A stretch of 64,000 bases of DNA, taken from NCBI GenBank assembly GCA_963972255.1, contig CAXATO010000010.1, positions 123,358 through 187,357 on the forward strand. The letters run 5' to 3'. Below, piece by piece: positions 51,694 to 60,806 of the stretch. The notes beneath the pieces are model-generated. The model saw nothing but the letters and a program-made list of their open reading frames with translations, was not told the origin of the DNA and did no database searches. A program made the translations under genes and the position numbers. Source of the stretch: UBA1479 sp002706405. GTDB lineage: Bacteria > Pseudomonadota > Alphaproteobacteria > Rhodospirillales > Casp-alpha2. Numbering within the stretch: position 1 is the stretch's first letter; each line of letters starts with the position of its first letter.

Positions 51694-52671
51694 TCAGGCG
51701 ACCCGGTCACCGGGCGCGCGGCCGGCAAAATAGGCGTCCAAATTGTCGAGTGCACGGAATCCCATGGCGTCCCGGGTTTCCCGGTTGGCGCTGCCGATAT
51801 GCGGCAGGAGGAACGTGTTGTCGAGCGCCGCCAAGCGCGGATCGACGTTGGGTTCATTGTTGTAGGCGTCGAGCCCCGCGGCAAAAAGCTTGCCGGATTT
51901 AAGGGCATCGATCAGCGCGTCGTCGTCGATCACGGCGCCACGGGCCGCGTTTGCCAGAACGGCGCCGTCGGGCAAAAGGGCAAAGCGCTCGGCGTTCATG
52001 ATGCCGCGGGTTTCGGGCGTCACGTTGCAGTGGAGCGTGAGGAAGTCGCAATGCGGCAGCATGTCGTCCAGGCTGTCGTGCCAGATCGCGCCCTTTTCCT
52101 TGTCGGGGCTGAGGCGTGAGCGGTTGTGGTAGTGAATTTCCATGCGAAAGGCGCGCGCCAGATCGGCGACCGCCTGACCGACCCGGCCCATGCCGAGAAT
52201 GCCCAAGCGCTTGCCCGTGACAGCGACGCCGACCATGAAGGCGGGGGACCAGTCCTTCCAGCCACCGGACCGAACGAGCCGTTCGCCCTCGCTGGCGCGC
52301 CGTGCCGCGCCGAGCATGAGAAGGAGGGTCGTTTCCGCCGTGGCGTCGGACAACACTTCGGGCGTGTTGGTGATGATGACTCCGTGCTTCTTCGCCGCCT
52401 CAACGTCCACATGGTCATAGCCGACGGAGAAGTTGGCGATGATCTTGACCGTATCGGGCAGCCGCGCGAAGACCTCTTCCGTGAAGTGTTCGGTATGGCA
52501 GGGCATGATGGCGTCCGCCCCTTGGGCCGCTTCGATCAACGCGTCTTTGGTGAAAAGCGTGTCCTGCGGATTCAGGCGGGCGTCGTAATCGCGTTCAAGC
52601 CGGGCGTGGACGGCGTCCGGCAGGCGGCGCGTGACGAGTACGGTCGGTCGCTTGGATGCGGCGTCAGCCAT
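51694..52671 (-). CDS. 2-hydroxyacid dehydrogenase (glyoxylate/hydroxypyruvate reductase-like)
   Basis: 325 residues from ATG 52671, where GGAGGA lies seven bases upstream; a longer ORF is rejected. D-isomer dehydrogenase: GILGMGRVGQAVADLARAF is the Rossmann loop; the Arg in NAARGAVIDDD, the Glu in YNNEP and the His in LPHIGSAN are catalytic. The SVGYDHVDVEAAKKHGVIITNTP segment fits glyoxylate/hydroxypyruvate reductase (GyaR/GhrB-like). It reduces glyoxylate to glycolate or hydroxypyruvate to glycerate. Divergent, across 303 bases, from the L-malyl-CoA lyase gene, whose product is glyoxylate. Confidence 0.87.
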   Translation of the reverse strand: MADAASKRPTVLVTRRLPDAVHARLERDYDARLNPQDTLFTKDALIEAAQGADAIMPCHTEHFTEEVFARLPDTVKIIANFSVGYDHVDVEAAKKHGVIITNTPEVLSDATAETTLLLMLGAARRASEGERLVRSGGWKDWSPAFMVGVAVTGKRLGILGMGRVGQAVADLARAFRMEIHYHNRSRLSPDKEKGAIWHDSLDDMLPHCDFLTLHCNVTPETRGIMNAERFALLPDGAVLANAARGAVIDDDALIDALKSGKLFAAGLDAYNNEPNVDPRLAALDNTFLLPHIGSANRETRDAMGFRALDNLDAYFAGRAPGDRVA

Positions 52672-52974
52672 CGTGTCTTCCTCCAAATTCGTGTCGACTT
52701 GAGGTACACCATGGGATCGTGAAGTGTCGAGTGCCGACGCCTTGTTTCCCACCGCATCCCCATATCCTCGAGCCGCCGCCGAACGGGGCCCCAACCGGGG
52801 GCAAGGGGATGTTTTTTCCGCATTGCGGTAAGCCTTCCATTCCCGGCTGATTTGCCCTTGCGGCGCGTAGGGGGGCTGGCTATGTTGCGCCCGCGAAATA
52901 ACAATTCATAAGCGGCGGTGCCGACCGGCTTCCAAATATGCTGGCGCTGCCCCATTCGGACGCAGGAGATTCAG

Positions 52975-53952
52975 ATGAGCTTTCATATCGTCGAGCAGGC
53001 GCCGGCGCGCCTGAACCGCAGTGAACTGGCCGTTCCCGGCTCCAACCCCACCTTTATGGAAAAGGCCGCCAAGAGTAACGCCGACGTGGTGTTCCTGGAC
53101 CTGGAAGACGCCGTCGCCCCCGACGACAAGGCGCCCGCGCGCAAGAACATCATCGCCGCGCTGAACGATCTGGACTGGTCGGGCAAGACCGTGTCCATCC
53201 GCATCAACGGCCTGGACACCCATTACATGTACCGCGATCTGGTCGAGATCCTCGAAGGTGCGCCCGGCAAGCTTGACCTGATCATGATCCCCAAGGTCGG
53301 CACGGCGGCGGATGTCTACGCCATCGACATGATGGTGACCCAGATCGAGGACGCGACCCAGACGGCCAAGCGCATCGGGTTCGAACTGATCATCGAAACG
53401 GCGCTCGGCATGCAGAACCTGGCGGAAATCGCCCAGGCCTCCAAGCGCAACGAGTCCCTGCACTTCGGCGTTGCCGACTACGCGGCGTCGACCAAGGCGC
53501 GGACCACGGTCATCGGCGGCCCGAACCAGGACTATGCCGTGCTCACCGATCCGGACGAAGCCGGCAATCGCGACGTCCACTGGGGCGACATGTGGCATTA
53601 CCCCATCGCCAAGATGGTCGTCGTTGCCCGCGCCAACGGCCTGCGGCCGATCGACGGCCCGTTCGGCGACTTCTCCGATCCGGACGGCTACAAGGCCCAG
53701 GCCATGCGCGCCTCGACCCTCGGCTGTGAGGGCAAATGGGCGATCCATCCGTCGCAGATTGATCTGGCCAACGAACTGTTCAGCCCGTCGGAAAAGGAAG
53801 TGACCCAGGCCCAGCGCATTCTCGACGCCATGGACCAGGCCCAGAAGGAAGGCAAGGGCGCCGTTTCGCTCGACGGCCGCCTGATCGACATCGCCTCCAT
53901 CCGCCAGGCCAAGGTGCTGGTGGAAAAGGCGGCGCAGATCAAAGGCGCCTGA
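52975..53952 (+). CDS. mcl1: L-malyl-CoA / beta-methylmalyl-CoA lyase (Mcl1 type)
   Basis: 325 residues from ATG 52975 with AGGAGA six bases upstream. HpcH/CitE-type TIM barrel that splits malyl-CoA to acetyl-CoA and glyoxylate, and beta-methylmalyl-CoA to propionyl-CoA and glyoxylate. It matches Rhodobacter Mcl1 blocks: VFLDLEDAVAPDDKAPAR (metal Glu44/Asp45), SIRINGLDT, LIMIPKVGTAADVYAID, DGPFGDFSD and GCEGKWAIHPSQ. It belongs to the ethylmalonyl-CoA, serine or 3-hydroxypropionate-type routes. Ends at a terminator-like hairpin. Confidence 0.9.
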   Translation: MSFHIVEQAPARLNRSELAVPGSNPTFMEKAAKSNADVVFLDLEDAVAPDDKAPARKNIIAALNDLDWSGKTVSIRINGLDTHYMYRDLVEILEGAPGKLDLIMIPKVGTAADVYAIDMMVTQIEDATQTAKRIGFELIIETALGMQNLAEIAQASKRNESLHFGVADYAASTKARTTVIGGPNQDYAVLTDPDEAGNRDVHWGDMWHYPIAKMVVVARANGLRPIDGPFGDFSDPDGYKAQAMRASTLGCEGKWAIHPSQIDLANELFSPSEKEVTQAQRILDAMDQAQKEGKGAVSLDGRLIDIASIRQAKVLVEKAAQIKGA

Positions 53953-53980
53953 TCTGCCTTTGCGGCATTTTTCAGTAACG

Positions 53981-54016
53981 AACGGCGGGTTTCCAGATTC
54001 TGGGGCCCGCCGTTTT
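53981..54016 (+). terminator. Rho-independent terminator after mcl1
   Basis: Arms AACGGCGGG (53981-53989) and CCCGCCGTT (54006-54014), with an inner CCAG/CTGG pair in the loop, followed by TT and T-rich CGTTTC. Confidence 0.8.
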
Positions 54017-54120
54017 CGTTTCTGTCCCCCGGTTTGTCGCTCCTATCCCGAAAGTAAGGATGTTCATCGCCTGTCGAAGGTTCCTATAATGCCCGCAAAA
54101 CACAAAGGGCAGGGACGGAC

Positions 54121-55872
54121 ATGGCGGAAATCGCCGCAAAAGAGGAACAAAGTGCGCGCCGGTACTCCGACCGGGAGCGATTCATTGCGTTCTCTTTCTG
54201 CTGGGCCGAAGCCATTATCGAGCTGGACAGCGACCGCACGATCACCTTCGCCGGCGGTATCCTGCCGCTTTTGACGGGTAAGGATCCGCGCACTCTGAAG
54301 GGCATGACGATTCTCGACATCATCGCCGACGAGGATCGTCCGTTGGCCGAACAGATGCTCGACGCCATCACCCGCGCCGGCCGGTTTGACAACATTCATC
54401 TGCGCTTCAAGGGTGCCCAAGGCAATTCCCAGCCCCTGGTGACCTGTGGCTACCGCAACCCGGAATTGGAAAACCGCTATTTCCTGGCGTTCCACATCGC
54501 CGGTGGCCTGACGTCGGACAAGTCCTTGAAAAAGACCGGCAAGGAAGGGCTCTACGACGCCGACAGCTTCGGCAAGATGGCATCCAAGATGCTGGCCGAA
54601 GGGGTCGACGGCGCCGGCAAGATGACCCTGCTCGAGGTCGACGGCCTGACCGAAGCCCAGGAGGAAATGGACGACGCCCAGCGCGAGAACCTGATGGGCG
54701 CGGTCGGCTCGGTCCTCAAGATGTCATCCGTGAACGGCGACGCGGCGGCCAAGCTGGGCGACGGCAAGTACGGCGTCGTGCATGGCGACGGCCTGGACGT
54801 GGACGCCATGAAAGCGCGGATCACCTCGCTGATTCAGAACATCGCGCCCGAGGCCGAGGGCATCAATGTCGGTGCTGCGACCATCGACACGGGCGACGCG
54901 GCCGGCCTGACCGAGGAAAACCTGACCAAGGGCGTGATCCACGCGCTCAACGAATTCTCCAAATCCAAAGGCGGCGCGATGTCGCTGGAGGCGCTATCGG
55001 GCAGCATGGACGATCTAGTCAAGGACGCCATGGAAACGGCGGAAACCTTCAACCGGGTGGTCAAGAAATCCGATTTCCGCATGGCCATGCACCCGATCAT
55101 CGGGATCAATGACGGCGTTATCCACCATTACGAAGCGTTGGCCCGGTTCCAGGGCAAGCACGGCGAAAGTCCCTATAAGTACATTACCTTCGCCGAGGAA
55201 ACGGGCCTGATCGGCGCCTTTGACCTGTCCGTCGTCGACAAGGTCATGGTCTGGCTCGACGAGAACAAGGACTCTCCCATGTTCGCCTCGGTGGCGGTCA
55301 ATATCTCGGGCAACTCGATCGTCGACAAACGCTACATCGACGGCCTGCAGGATCGCCTGAAGGCCAACCCTTGGACCCAGGGCAAGTTGATTTTCGAACT
55401 GACGGAATCCTCCCGGGTCGAAGACCTGGAAACCGCCAACGAATTCATCCAGAACCTGCGCGGCATGGGCTATCCCGTGTGCCTGGACGATTTCGGCGCC
55501 GGCGCGGCCAGCTTCCAGTACCTGTCGGCCATCGACGTCGATGTGGTCAAGATCGACGGCCCGGTGGTGAAGAACGCCGAAGCCATCGAACGCGGCCGCG
55601 CGTTCCTGACGGCGTTGGCGTCGTTCTGCCGGGAGCTTAAGGTCGACACCATCGCCGAAATGGTCGATACGCCGGAAACGGTGTCGTTCTGCCATGCCTG
55701 CGGCATCGATTTCGTGCAGGGCTTCCTGTTCGGCCCGCCCAAGTTCGATCTGACCGAATACGGCGATTTCCGCGAAAAACTGGCGGCCTCCACGGCGCCG
55801 GGCGCCAAGGCCACGGGGGCCCTGACCTCGAGCCACGCGACGCCGTCCGCGCCGGAACCGGCGGCGTCCTGA
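54121..55872 (+). CDS. EAL-domain cyclic-di-GMP phosphodiesterase with degenerate GGDEF
   Basis: 583 residues, cytoplasmic, no TM. The N-terminal ~120 residues look PAS-like (AIIELDSDRTITFAGGILP). A middle part has a degenerate GGDEF (KLGDGKYGVVHGDG in place of RLGGDEF). The C-terminal EAL domain (~325-560) is intact: Glu338-Ala-Leu, VNISGNS, FELTESS, Asp456-Asp457-Phe-Gly-Ala-Gly, Lys in KIDGPV, and VQGFLFGPP. It should hydrolyse c-di-GMP; the broken GGDEF may sense GTP. Ala/Pro-rich tail. Confidence 0.87.
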   Translation: MAEIAAKEEQSARRYSDRERFIAFSFCWAEAIIELDSDRTITFAGGILPLLTGKDPRTLKGMTILDIIADEDRPLAEQMLDAITRAGRFDNIHLRFKGAQGNSQPLVTCGYRNPELENRYFLAFHIAGGLTSDKSLKKTGKEGLYDADSFGKMASKMLAEGVDGAGKMTLLEVDGLTEAQEEMDDAQRENLMGAVGSVLKMSSVNGDAAAKLGDGKYGVVHGDGLDVDAMKARITSLIQNIAPEAEGINVGAATIDTGDAAGLTEENLTKGVIHALNEFSKSKGGAMSLEALSGSMDDLVKDAMETAETFNRVVKKSDFRMAMHPIIGINDGVIHHYEALARFQGKHGESPYKYITFAEETGLIGAFDLSVVDKVMVWLDENKDSPMFASVAVNISGNSIVDKRYIDGLQDRLKANPWTQGKLIFELTESSRVEDLETANEFIQNLRGMGYPVCLDDFGAGAASFQYLSAIDVDVVKIDGPVVKNAEAIERGRAFLTALASFCRELKVDTIAEMVDTPETVSFCHACGIDFVQGFLFGPPKFDLTEYGDFREKLAASTAPGAKATGALTSSHATPSAPEPAAS

Positions 55873-55886
55873 CAAGGCCACGGCCG

Positions 55887-56237
55887 ATGGACATCTATCA
55901 CATCTGGTGCACCCTGAAAGACGGCGTCGGCGATCTGGCGTTCGCCGGTCATGTCGGCAAATACCTCGACCACCTGAAGGACCAGGGGCATATCGCGGGC
56001 TGGCGGTTGACCCGGCGCAAGCTCGGCCTGGGGCCGGACGACCTGCCTGAATTCCATATCATGGTCGAGGTCACGGGGCTGGCGCAGCTTGATGCCGCCT
56101 TCGGCCATGTAGCGACCCGGGCGGAACCGGTGGAAGGCCTGCACCATTGCGTCAACAGCTTGGTTTCAAAGGTAAAATTCGCGCTCTATCGGGATTTTCC
56201 CGACCCCGTGCGGGAAACCGGGGCGGAGCGGTTTTAA
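55887..56237 (+). CDS. Conserved hypothetical protein (DUF6614-like), 116 residues
   Basis: ATG 55887, 15 bases after the EAL gene, weak ribosome binding site. The pattern IYHIWCTLKDGVGDLAFAG, HIAGWRLTRRKLGLGPDD and FHIMVEVTGLAQLDAAF suggests a compact alpha+beta dimeric protein of the ferredoxin-like type, and I recall similar proteins as DUF6614. It ends FALYRDFPDPV. Role unknown; precedes accA by 59 bases. Confidence 0.6.
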   Translation: MDIYHIWCTLKDGVGDLAFAGHVGKYLDHLKDQGHIAGWRLTRRKLGLGPDDLPEFHIMVEVTGLAQLDAAFGHVATRAEPVEGLHHCVNSLVSKVKFALYRDFPDPVRETGAERF

Positions 56238-56296
56238 GGGTAGTTTCCGCTATTTTCCACGTCGCCAAGGTGCGGGGCCTGTGCTAAAAAACGCAC

Positions 56297-57253
56297 ATGC
56301 ACAATTACCTGGATTTCGAGAAGCCCATCGCCGAACTAGAGGGCAAGATTGAGGAGCTTCGGCACCTCTCGTCCGACGGCCAGATGAACATCGCCGACGA
56401 AGTCGGCAGGATGCAGGCCAAGGTCGACAAGCTCCTAGTCACGACCTACCAGAAGCTCACGCCCTGGCAGAAGACGCAGGTGGCGCGTCATCATGACCGC
56501 CCCCACGCCATGGACTACATCAATTCCCTGATCGACGACTTCACGCCCCTGGCCGGCGACCGTCAGTTCGCCGAAGACCCGGCCGTGGTCGGCGGCATGG
56601 GCCGCTTCCGTGGCCAGTCGGTGGTCGTCATCGGCAACGAAAAGGGCTCCGACACGGTTGCCCGCGTGCGTCACAACTTCGGTATGGCCAAGCCCGAGGG
56701 CTACCGCAAGGCGCAGCGGCTGATGCAACTGGCCGACCGCTTCAACCTGCCGGTTATCACGCTGGTCGACACGCCTGGCGCCTATCCGGGGGTCGAGGCC
56801 GAAGCGCGCGGTCAGGCGGAAGCCATCGCGCGGTCCATCGAAGTCTGCTTCGGCATCAAGGTACCCTTCGTGTCCGTCGTCATCGGCGAGGGCGGGTCCG
56901 GTGGCGCCATCGCGCTTGCTGCCGCCAACGTGGTGGTGATGATGGAGCACGCGGTCTATTCCGTGATCTCGCCGGAAGGCTGCGCCTCGATCCTGTGGCG
57001 CGACGGCGACATGGCGGAAACGGCGGCGGGGGCCCTCAAGCTGACGGCCCAGGATTTGGCCGACCTCGGCGTCATCGACGCCATCGTGGCGGAACCGCTG
57101 GGCGGCGCCCATCGCGAACGCGAACAGGCGATCCAGTCGGTCGGCAAGGAAATCGACAAGCAACTCGCCGAACTGGCGGCCCTGCCCGGCGACGCCCTGC
57201 GCAGCGCACGGCGCGAGAAGTTCCTGAAAATGGGCACCAACGGCCTCGCCTGA
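56297..57253 (+). CDS. accA: Acetyl-CoA carboxylase carboxyltransferase subunit alpha
   Basis: 318 residues, normal length. Transfers the carboxyl from biotin to acetyl-CoA, giving malonyl-CoA for fatty acids, with AccD. Signatures: MHNYLDFEKPIAELEGKIEE, ARHHDRPHAMDYI, TLVDTPGAYPGVEAEARGQA, and IGEGGSGGAIALAAAN. It uses the biotin whose synthesis is encoded in the same window. Confidence 0.95.
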   Translation: MHNYLDFEKPIAELEGKIEELRHLSSDGQMNIADEVGRMQAKVDKLLVTTYQKLTPWQKTQVARHHDRPHAMDYINSLIDDFTPLAGDRQFAEDPAVVGGMGRFRGQSVVVIGNEKGSDTVARVRHNFGMAKPEGYRKAQRLMQLADRFNLPVITLVDTPGAYPGVEAEARGQAEAIARSIEVCFGIKVPFVSVVIGEGGSGGAIALAAANVVVMMEHAVYSVISPEGCASILWRDGDMAETAAGALKLTAQDLADLGVIDAIVAEPLGGAHREREQAIQSVGKEIDKQLAELAALPGDALRSARREKFLKMGTNGLA

Positions 57254-57301
57254 TTAGCCGCCGTCTTCCATGCGGGCGCCGGCAGGGGGGAGTTTGGCAG
57301 G

Positions 57302-57817
57302 ATGACATCCGATCAGAAAATGACTCTCTGGCTCAGCGCCTTCGGTGCCGCCGGTCTGGCGCTCGTGCTCTGGGGCCTGCTGGCTTGGCTCGACGGTTGG
57401 CCGGGGCCGATTCCGGACGCGGGGGAGCGCATCGGCCTTGCCTTGAAGTTCGCGGTCCTGCCGGCCGGGTTTCTGCTGGCCGTGGTGCAGGTGGTGGCGC
57501 TGACGCGGCTGATCACCGGCGCCATCGACCCGCTGGCCGATGACGCCCCCCGGTGGCGCAGGACCGACATGCGCGTGCTCGCCAATACGGTCGAGCAGAC
57601 GCTGATCTTCCTGCCGCTCTATCTGGCGACGACGATGGTCATCAAGGCCGATGAAAGTGCGTGGCTGACGGCGTTGCCCGTGGCCTTCGTGTTGGCCCGC
57701 ATCGCGTTCTGGATCGGCTATCGCATCGGCCCCATGGGCCGCGCCCCCGGCATGGCGGCCGGGTTCTTCATCAATCTGGGGATGTTGGGATTCGTGATCG
57801 CGCGGTTTCTCGGCTGA
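57302..57817 (+). CDS. MAPEG-family membrane protein
   Basis: 171 residues with four transmembrane helices. LANTVEQTLIFLPLYLATTM contains the MAPEG Glu/Asn pattern, and RIAFWIGYRIGP the second. Members include glutathione-dependent transferases and uncharacterised bacterial proteins. Convergent with secA. Confidence 0.8.
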   Translation: MTSDQKMTLWLSAFGAAGLALVLWGLLAWLDGWPGPIPDAGERIGLALKFAVLPAGFLLAVVQVVALTRLITGAIDPLADDAPRWRRTDMRVLANTVEQTLIFLPLYLATTMVIKADESAWLTALPVAFVLARIAFWIGYRIGPMGRAPGMAAGFFINLGMLGFVIARFLG

Positions 57818-57838
57818 GCCTCTTGCTCGCCGGTTGGA

Positions 57839-60562
57839 TCACACCTTCCCGTGGCAGTGCTTGAACTTGTTGCCGGACCCGCAGGGGCAGGGGGCGTTGC
57901 GCGGCACCTTGCCCCAGGTCGTGGGGTCGTTGGGGTCGAGTTCGACAGCCGACTGGCGGTTGACCACGGTCATGGTCGCCGACCCTTCGACCGCTTCGTC
58001 CTCGCCGGCCAGGTATTCGGGATTGTCGTGATGGGCCTCGCCTTCGTCGCCGGCGCGGGCGGCCAGGTATTCCTCTTCCGAGAAGTCCATGCTGAGCTCG
58101 ACATGGGCCAGCATCATGGCCGTGCGTTCGCGCAGGCCGACCAGCATTTCCTCGAACAAGGAAAACGCTTCCTGTTTGTATTCGTTGAGCGGGTCGCGCT
58201 GGCCATAGGCGCGCAGCCCGATGCCGTGGCGCAGATGATCCAGGGTCAACAGGTGGTCCTTCCACAGCTGATCGAGCAGCTGCAGCAGAACCGCCTTTTC
58301 GACCGAGCGGAAGATTTCCGGGCCGGCGTTGGCGGCCTTGGTCGCGATCTGCGCGTCCACGGCGTGGATCAGGCGTTCACGAATTTCGGCATCGGCGATG
58401 CCTTCTTCCTTGGCCCATTCCTGGACCGGCAGGTCGAGCCCGAACACGCGCAGGACTTCCTCGTGCAGGGTGTCCATCGCCCACTGCTCGGCATAGGCCT
58501 TTTCCGGCATGGTCAGGGCGACCATGTCGTCGATCACCTGATGGCGCATGTCGGCGACGTCTTCGGACACGTCCTCGGCCGCCATCAATTCCTTGCGCTG
58601 TTCGTAGATGACCTTGCGCTGGTCGTTCATGACGTCGTCGAATTTCAACAGGTTCTTGCGGATTTCGAAGTTCCGCTCTTCGACCTTCTGCTGCGCCTTT
58701 TCCAGGGCCTTGTTGACCCAGGGATGGACGATGGCTTCGCCTTCCTGCAGGCCCAGCTTCTGGAGCATGCTGTCGATGCGTTCCGAGCCGAAGATGCGCA
58801 TCAGATCGTCTTCCAGAGACAGGAAGAAGCTTGAGGCGCCGGGATCACCCTGACGGCCCGAACGGCCGCGCAGCTGGTTGTCGATGCGCCGGCTTTCGTG
58901 GCGTTCGGTCGCGATCACGTAAAGCCCGCCGGCCTGCTTGACGATCTCGCGGTCGGCGGCGATTTCGTCGGCGATTTTCTTGTAATGGGCGTCGTATTCC
59001 GGCGTGCCCGGCTCGGCCTTGATTTCCTGGAGGGCGCGCATCTCGACGTTGCCGCCCAGTTGGATATCGGTGCCGCGCCCGGCCATGTTGGTGGCGATGG
59101 TGACGCCGCCGGGACGGCCGGCCTGGGCGATGATCTGGGCTTCCTGGTCGTGGAAGCGGGCGTTGAGCACGTTGTGTTCGATATTGCGCTTTTTCAGGCG
59201 CGCCGCCAGTTCTTCGGATTTCTCGATGGACACGGTGCCGACCAGAACCGGTTGCTGTCGCTTGTGACAGTCTTCGATCAGGTCGAGGATGGCTTCGAAC
59301 TTTTCGTCGCCCGTGCGGAACACGATGTCGTCCTCGTCCTTGCGGATGCAGGGCACGTTGGTCGGGATCTCGATCACTTCCAGGCCGTAGATCTCGTGAA
59401 ATTCGCCGGCTTCCGTCATCGCCGTGCCGGTCATGCCGGCCAGTTTGGGGTAAAGGCGGAAATAGTTCTGGAAGGTGATGGAGGCCAGGGTCTGGTTTTC
59501 GTTCTGGATCTCCACGCCTTCCTTGGCTTCCAGGGCCTGGTGCAGGCCTTCGGAGTACCGGCGGCCTTCCATCATGCGGCCGGTGAATTCATCGATGATG
59601 ACGACCTTGCCGTCCTTCACGATGTAATCCGTGTCGCGCTGGAACAGGATATGGGCGCGCAGCGCCGAATTGGCGTGATGGACCAGCGCGATGTTGTTGA
59701 TGTCGTAGAGCGAACCCTCGTCGATCAGGCCCTGCTCGCGCATCAGGCCTTCAAGCTTTTCCATGCCGGCTTCGGTGAAGGTGACGGAGCGCGCCTTTTC
59801 GTCTTTCTCGAAGTCGTCGGGGGTGACGTTCTTCAAAAGCTTGTCGACGATGACATAAAGCTCGGAATTGTCCTCGGTCGCGCCGGAGATGATCAGCGGC
59901 GTGCGCGCCTCGTCGATCAGGATGCTGTCGACTTCATCGACGATGGCATAATTGAAGGGCCGCTGCACCATGTCCTCGAGCGAGAATTTCATGTTGTCGC
60001 GCAGATAGTCGAACCCGAGTTCGTTGTTGGTCGCGTAGGTGATGTCGCAGCCGTAGGCGGCGCGGCGTTCGTCGTCGTCCAGCCCATGCTTGATGACGCC
60101 CACGGTGAGTCCCAGGAAATCGTAGACCGGCCGCATCCAATCCGCATCGCGCGAGGCCAGGTAATCGTTGACCGTGACCACATGAACGCCCTCGCCAGAC
60201 AGGGCGTTGAGATAGACCGCCAGGGTCGAGACCAGGGTCTTGCCTTCACCGGTCTTCATTTCCGCGATCTGGCCGCGGTGCAGGACGATGCCGCCCAGCA
60301 TCTGCACGTCGAAATGGCGCAGACCCAGGGTGCGCTTGGAGGCCTCGCGCACGGTGGCGAAGGCTTCGACCAAGATGTCGTCGGCGGTTTCGCCGGCTTT
60401 CAGGCGTTCGCGGAAGGTCTCCGTGCGGGCCCTGATGGCGTCGTCGGAAAGCGCCTCCAGCTCCGCCTCGAGGCCGTTGATGGCATCGACGTCCTTCTGC
60501 AGGCTGTTTAGGTACCGGTCATTGGCGGAACCGAACAGGCTCTTGGCGATGGCGCTGAACAT
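57839..60562 (-). CDS. secA: Preprotein translocase ATPase SecA
   Basis: 907 residues. Motor of the Sec pathway at the inner membrane: Walker A MKTGEGKTLV at 102-111, DEVDSILIDEARTPLIISG, GRGTDIQLGGN, and helical scaffold/wing domains. The C-terminal zinc site is Cys892, Cys894, Cys903 and His904 (CPCGSGNKFKHCHG), which binds SecB. Single gene, divergent from the parvulin gene across a 244-base spacer that holds both promoters. Confidence 0.97.
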   Translation of the reverse strand: MFSAIAKSLFGSANDRYLNSLQKDVDAINGLEAELEALSDDAIRARTETFRERLKAGETADDILVEAFATVREASKRTLGLRHFDVQMLGGIVLHRGQIAEMKTGEGKTLVSTLAVYLNALSGEGVHVVTVNDYLASRDADWMRPVYDFLGLTVGVIKHGLDDDERRAAYGCDITYATNNELGFDYLRDNMKFSLEDMVQRPFNYAIVDEVDSILIDEARTPLIISGATEDNSELYVIVDKLLKNVTPDDFEKDEKARSVTFTEAGMEKLEGLMREQGLIDEGSLYDINNIALVHHANSALRAHILFQRDTDYIVKDGKVVIIDEFTGRMMEGRRYSEGLHQALEAKEGVEIQNENQTLASITFQNYFRLYPKLAGMTGTAMTEAGEFHEIYGLEVIEIPTNVPCIRKDEDDIVFRTGDEKFEAILDLIEDCHKRQQPVLVGTVSIEKSEELAARLKKRNIEHNVLNARFHDQEAQIIAQAGRPGGVTIATNMAGRGTDIQLGGNVEMRALQEIKAEPGTPEYDAHYKKIADEIAADREIVKQAGGLYVIATERHESRRIDNQLRGRSGRQGDPGASSFFLSLEDDLMRIFGSERIDSMLQKLGLQEGEAIVHPWVNKALEKAQQKVEERNFEIRKNLLKFDDVMNDQRKVIYEQRKELMAAEDVSEDVADMRHQVIDDMVALTMPEKAYAEQWAMDTLHEEVLRVFGLDLPVQEWAKEEGIADAEIRERLIHAVDAQIATKAANAGPEIFRSVEKAVLLQLLDQLWKDHLLTLDHLRHGIGLRAYGQRDPLNEYKQEAFSLFEEMLVGLRERTAMMLAHVELSMDFSEEEYLAARAGDEGEAHHDNPEYLAGEDEAVEGSATMTVVNRQSAVELDPNDPTTWGKVPRNAPCPCGSGNKFKHCHGKV

Positions 60563-60806
60563 TCGAGGGTCGTCCTTGAAAGGGTAAACGAATATGACGA
60601 GTATGAATCAATTGTGGCGGTTCCTTGGCGGAATCGCTGGGGAACAGATAGAGGCGCGTCCGGGTCCTGTCAATGCAGGGGGGCCCTTGAGGCATCGTAA
60701 ATTCGCGTCACATTCAAATGATTGTCATGGCGCCCGGGCCTTGGGTAGGGTGGGGTTTAATTCAACGGCCGATGGACGGTCGTCTTTCAGCGAAAAGGAT
60801 CTGTTT

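Noticed and set aside
58898..60511. A long plus-strand ORF opposite secA
   Set aside because: secA is certain; the opposite frame has no motif.
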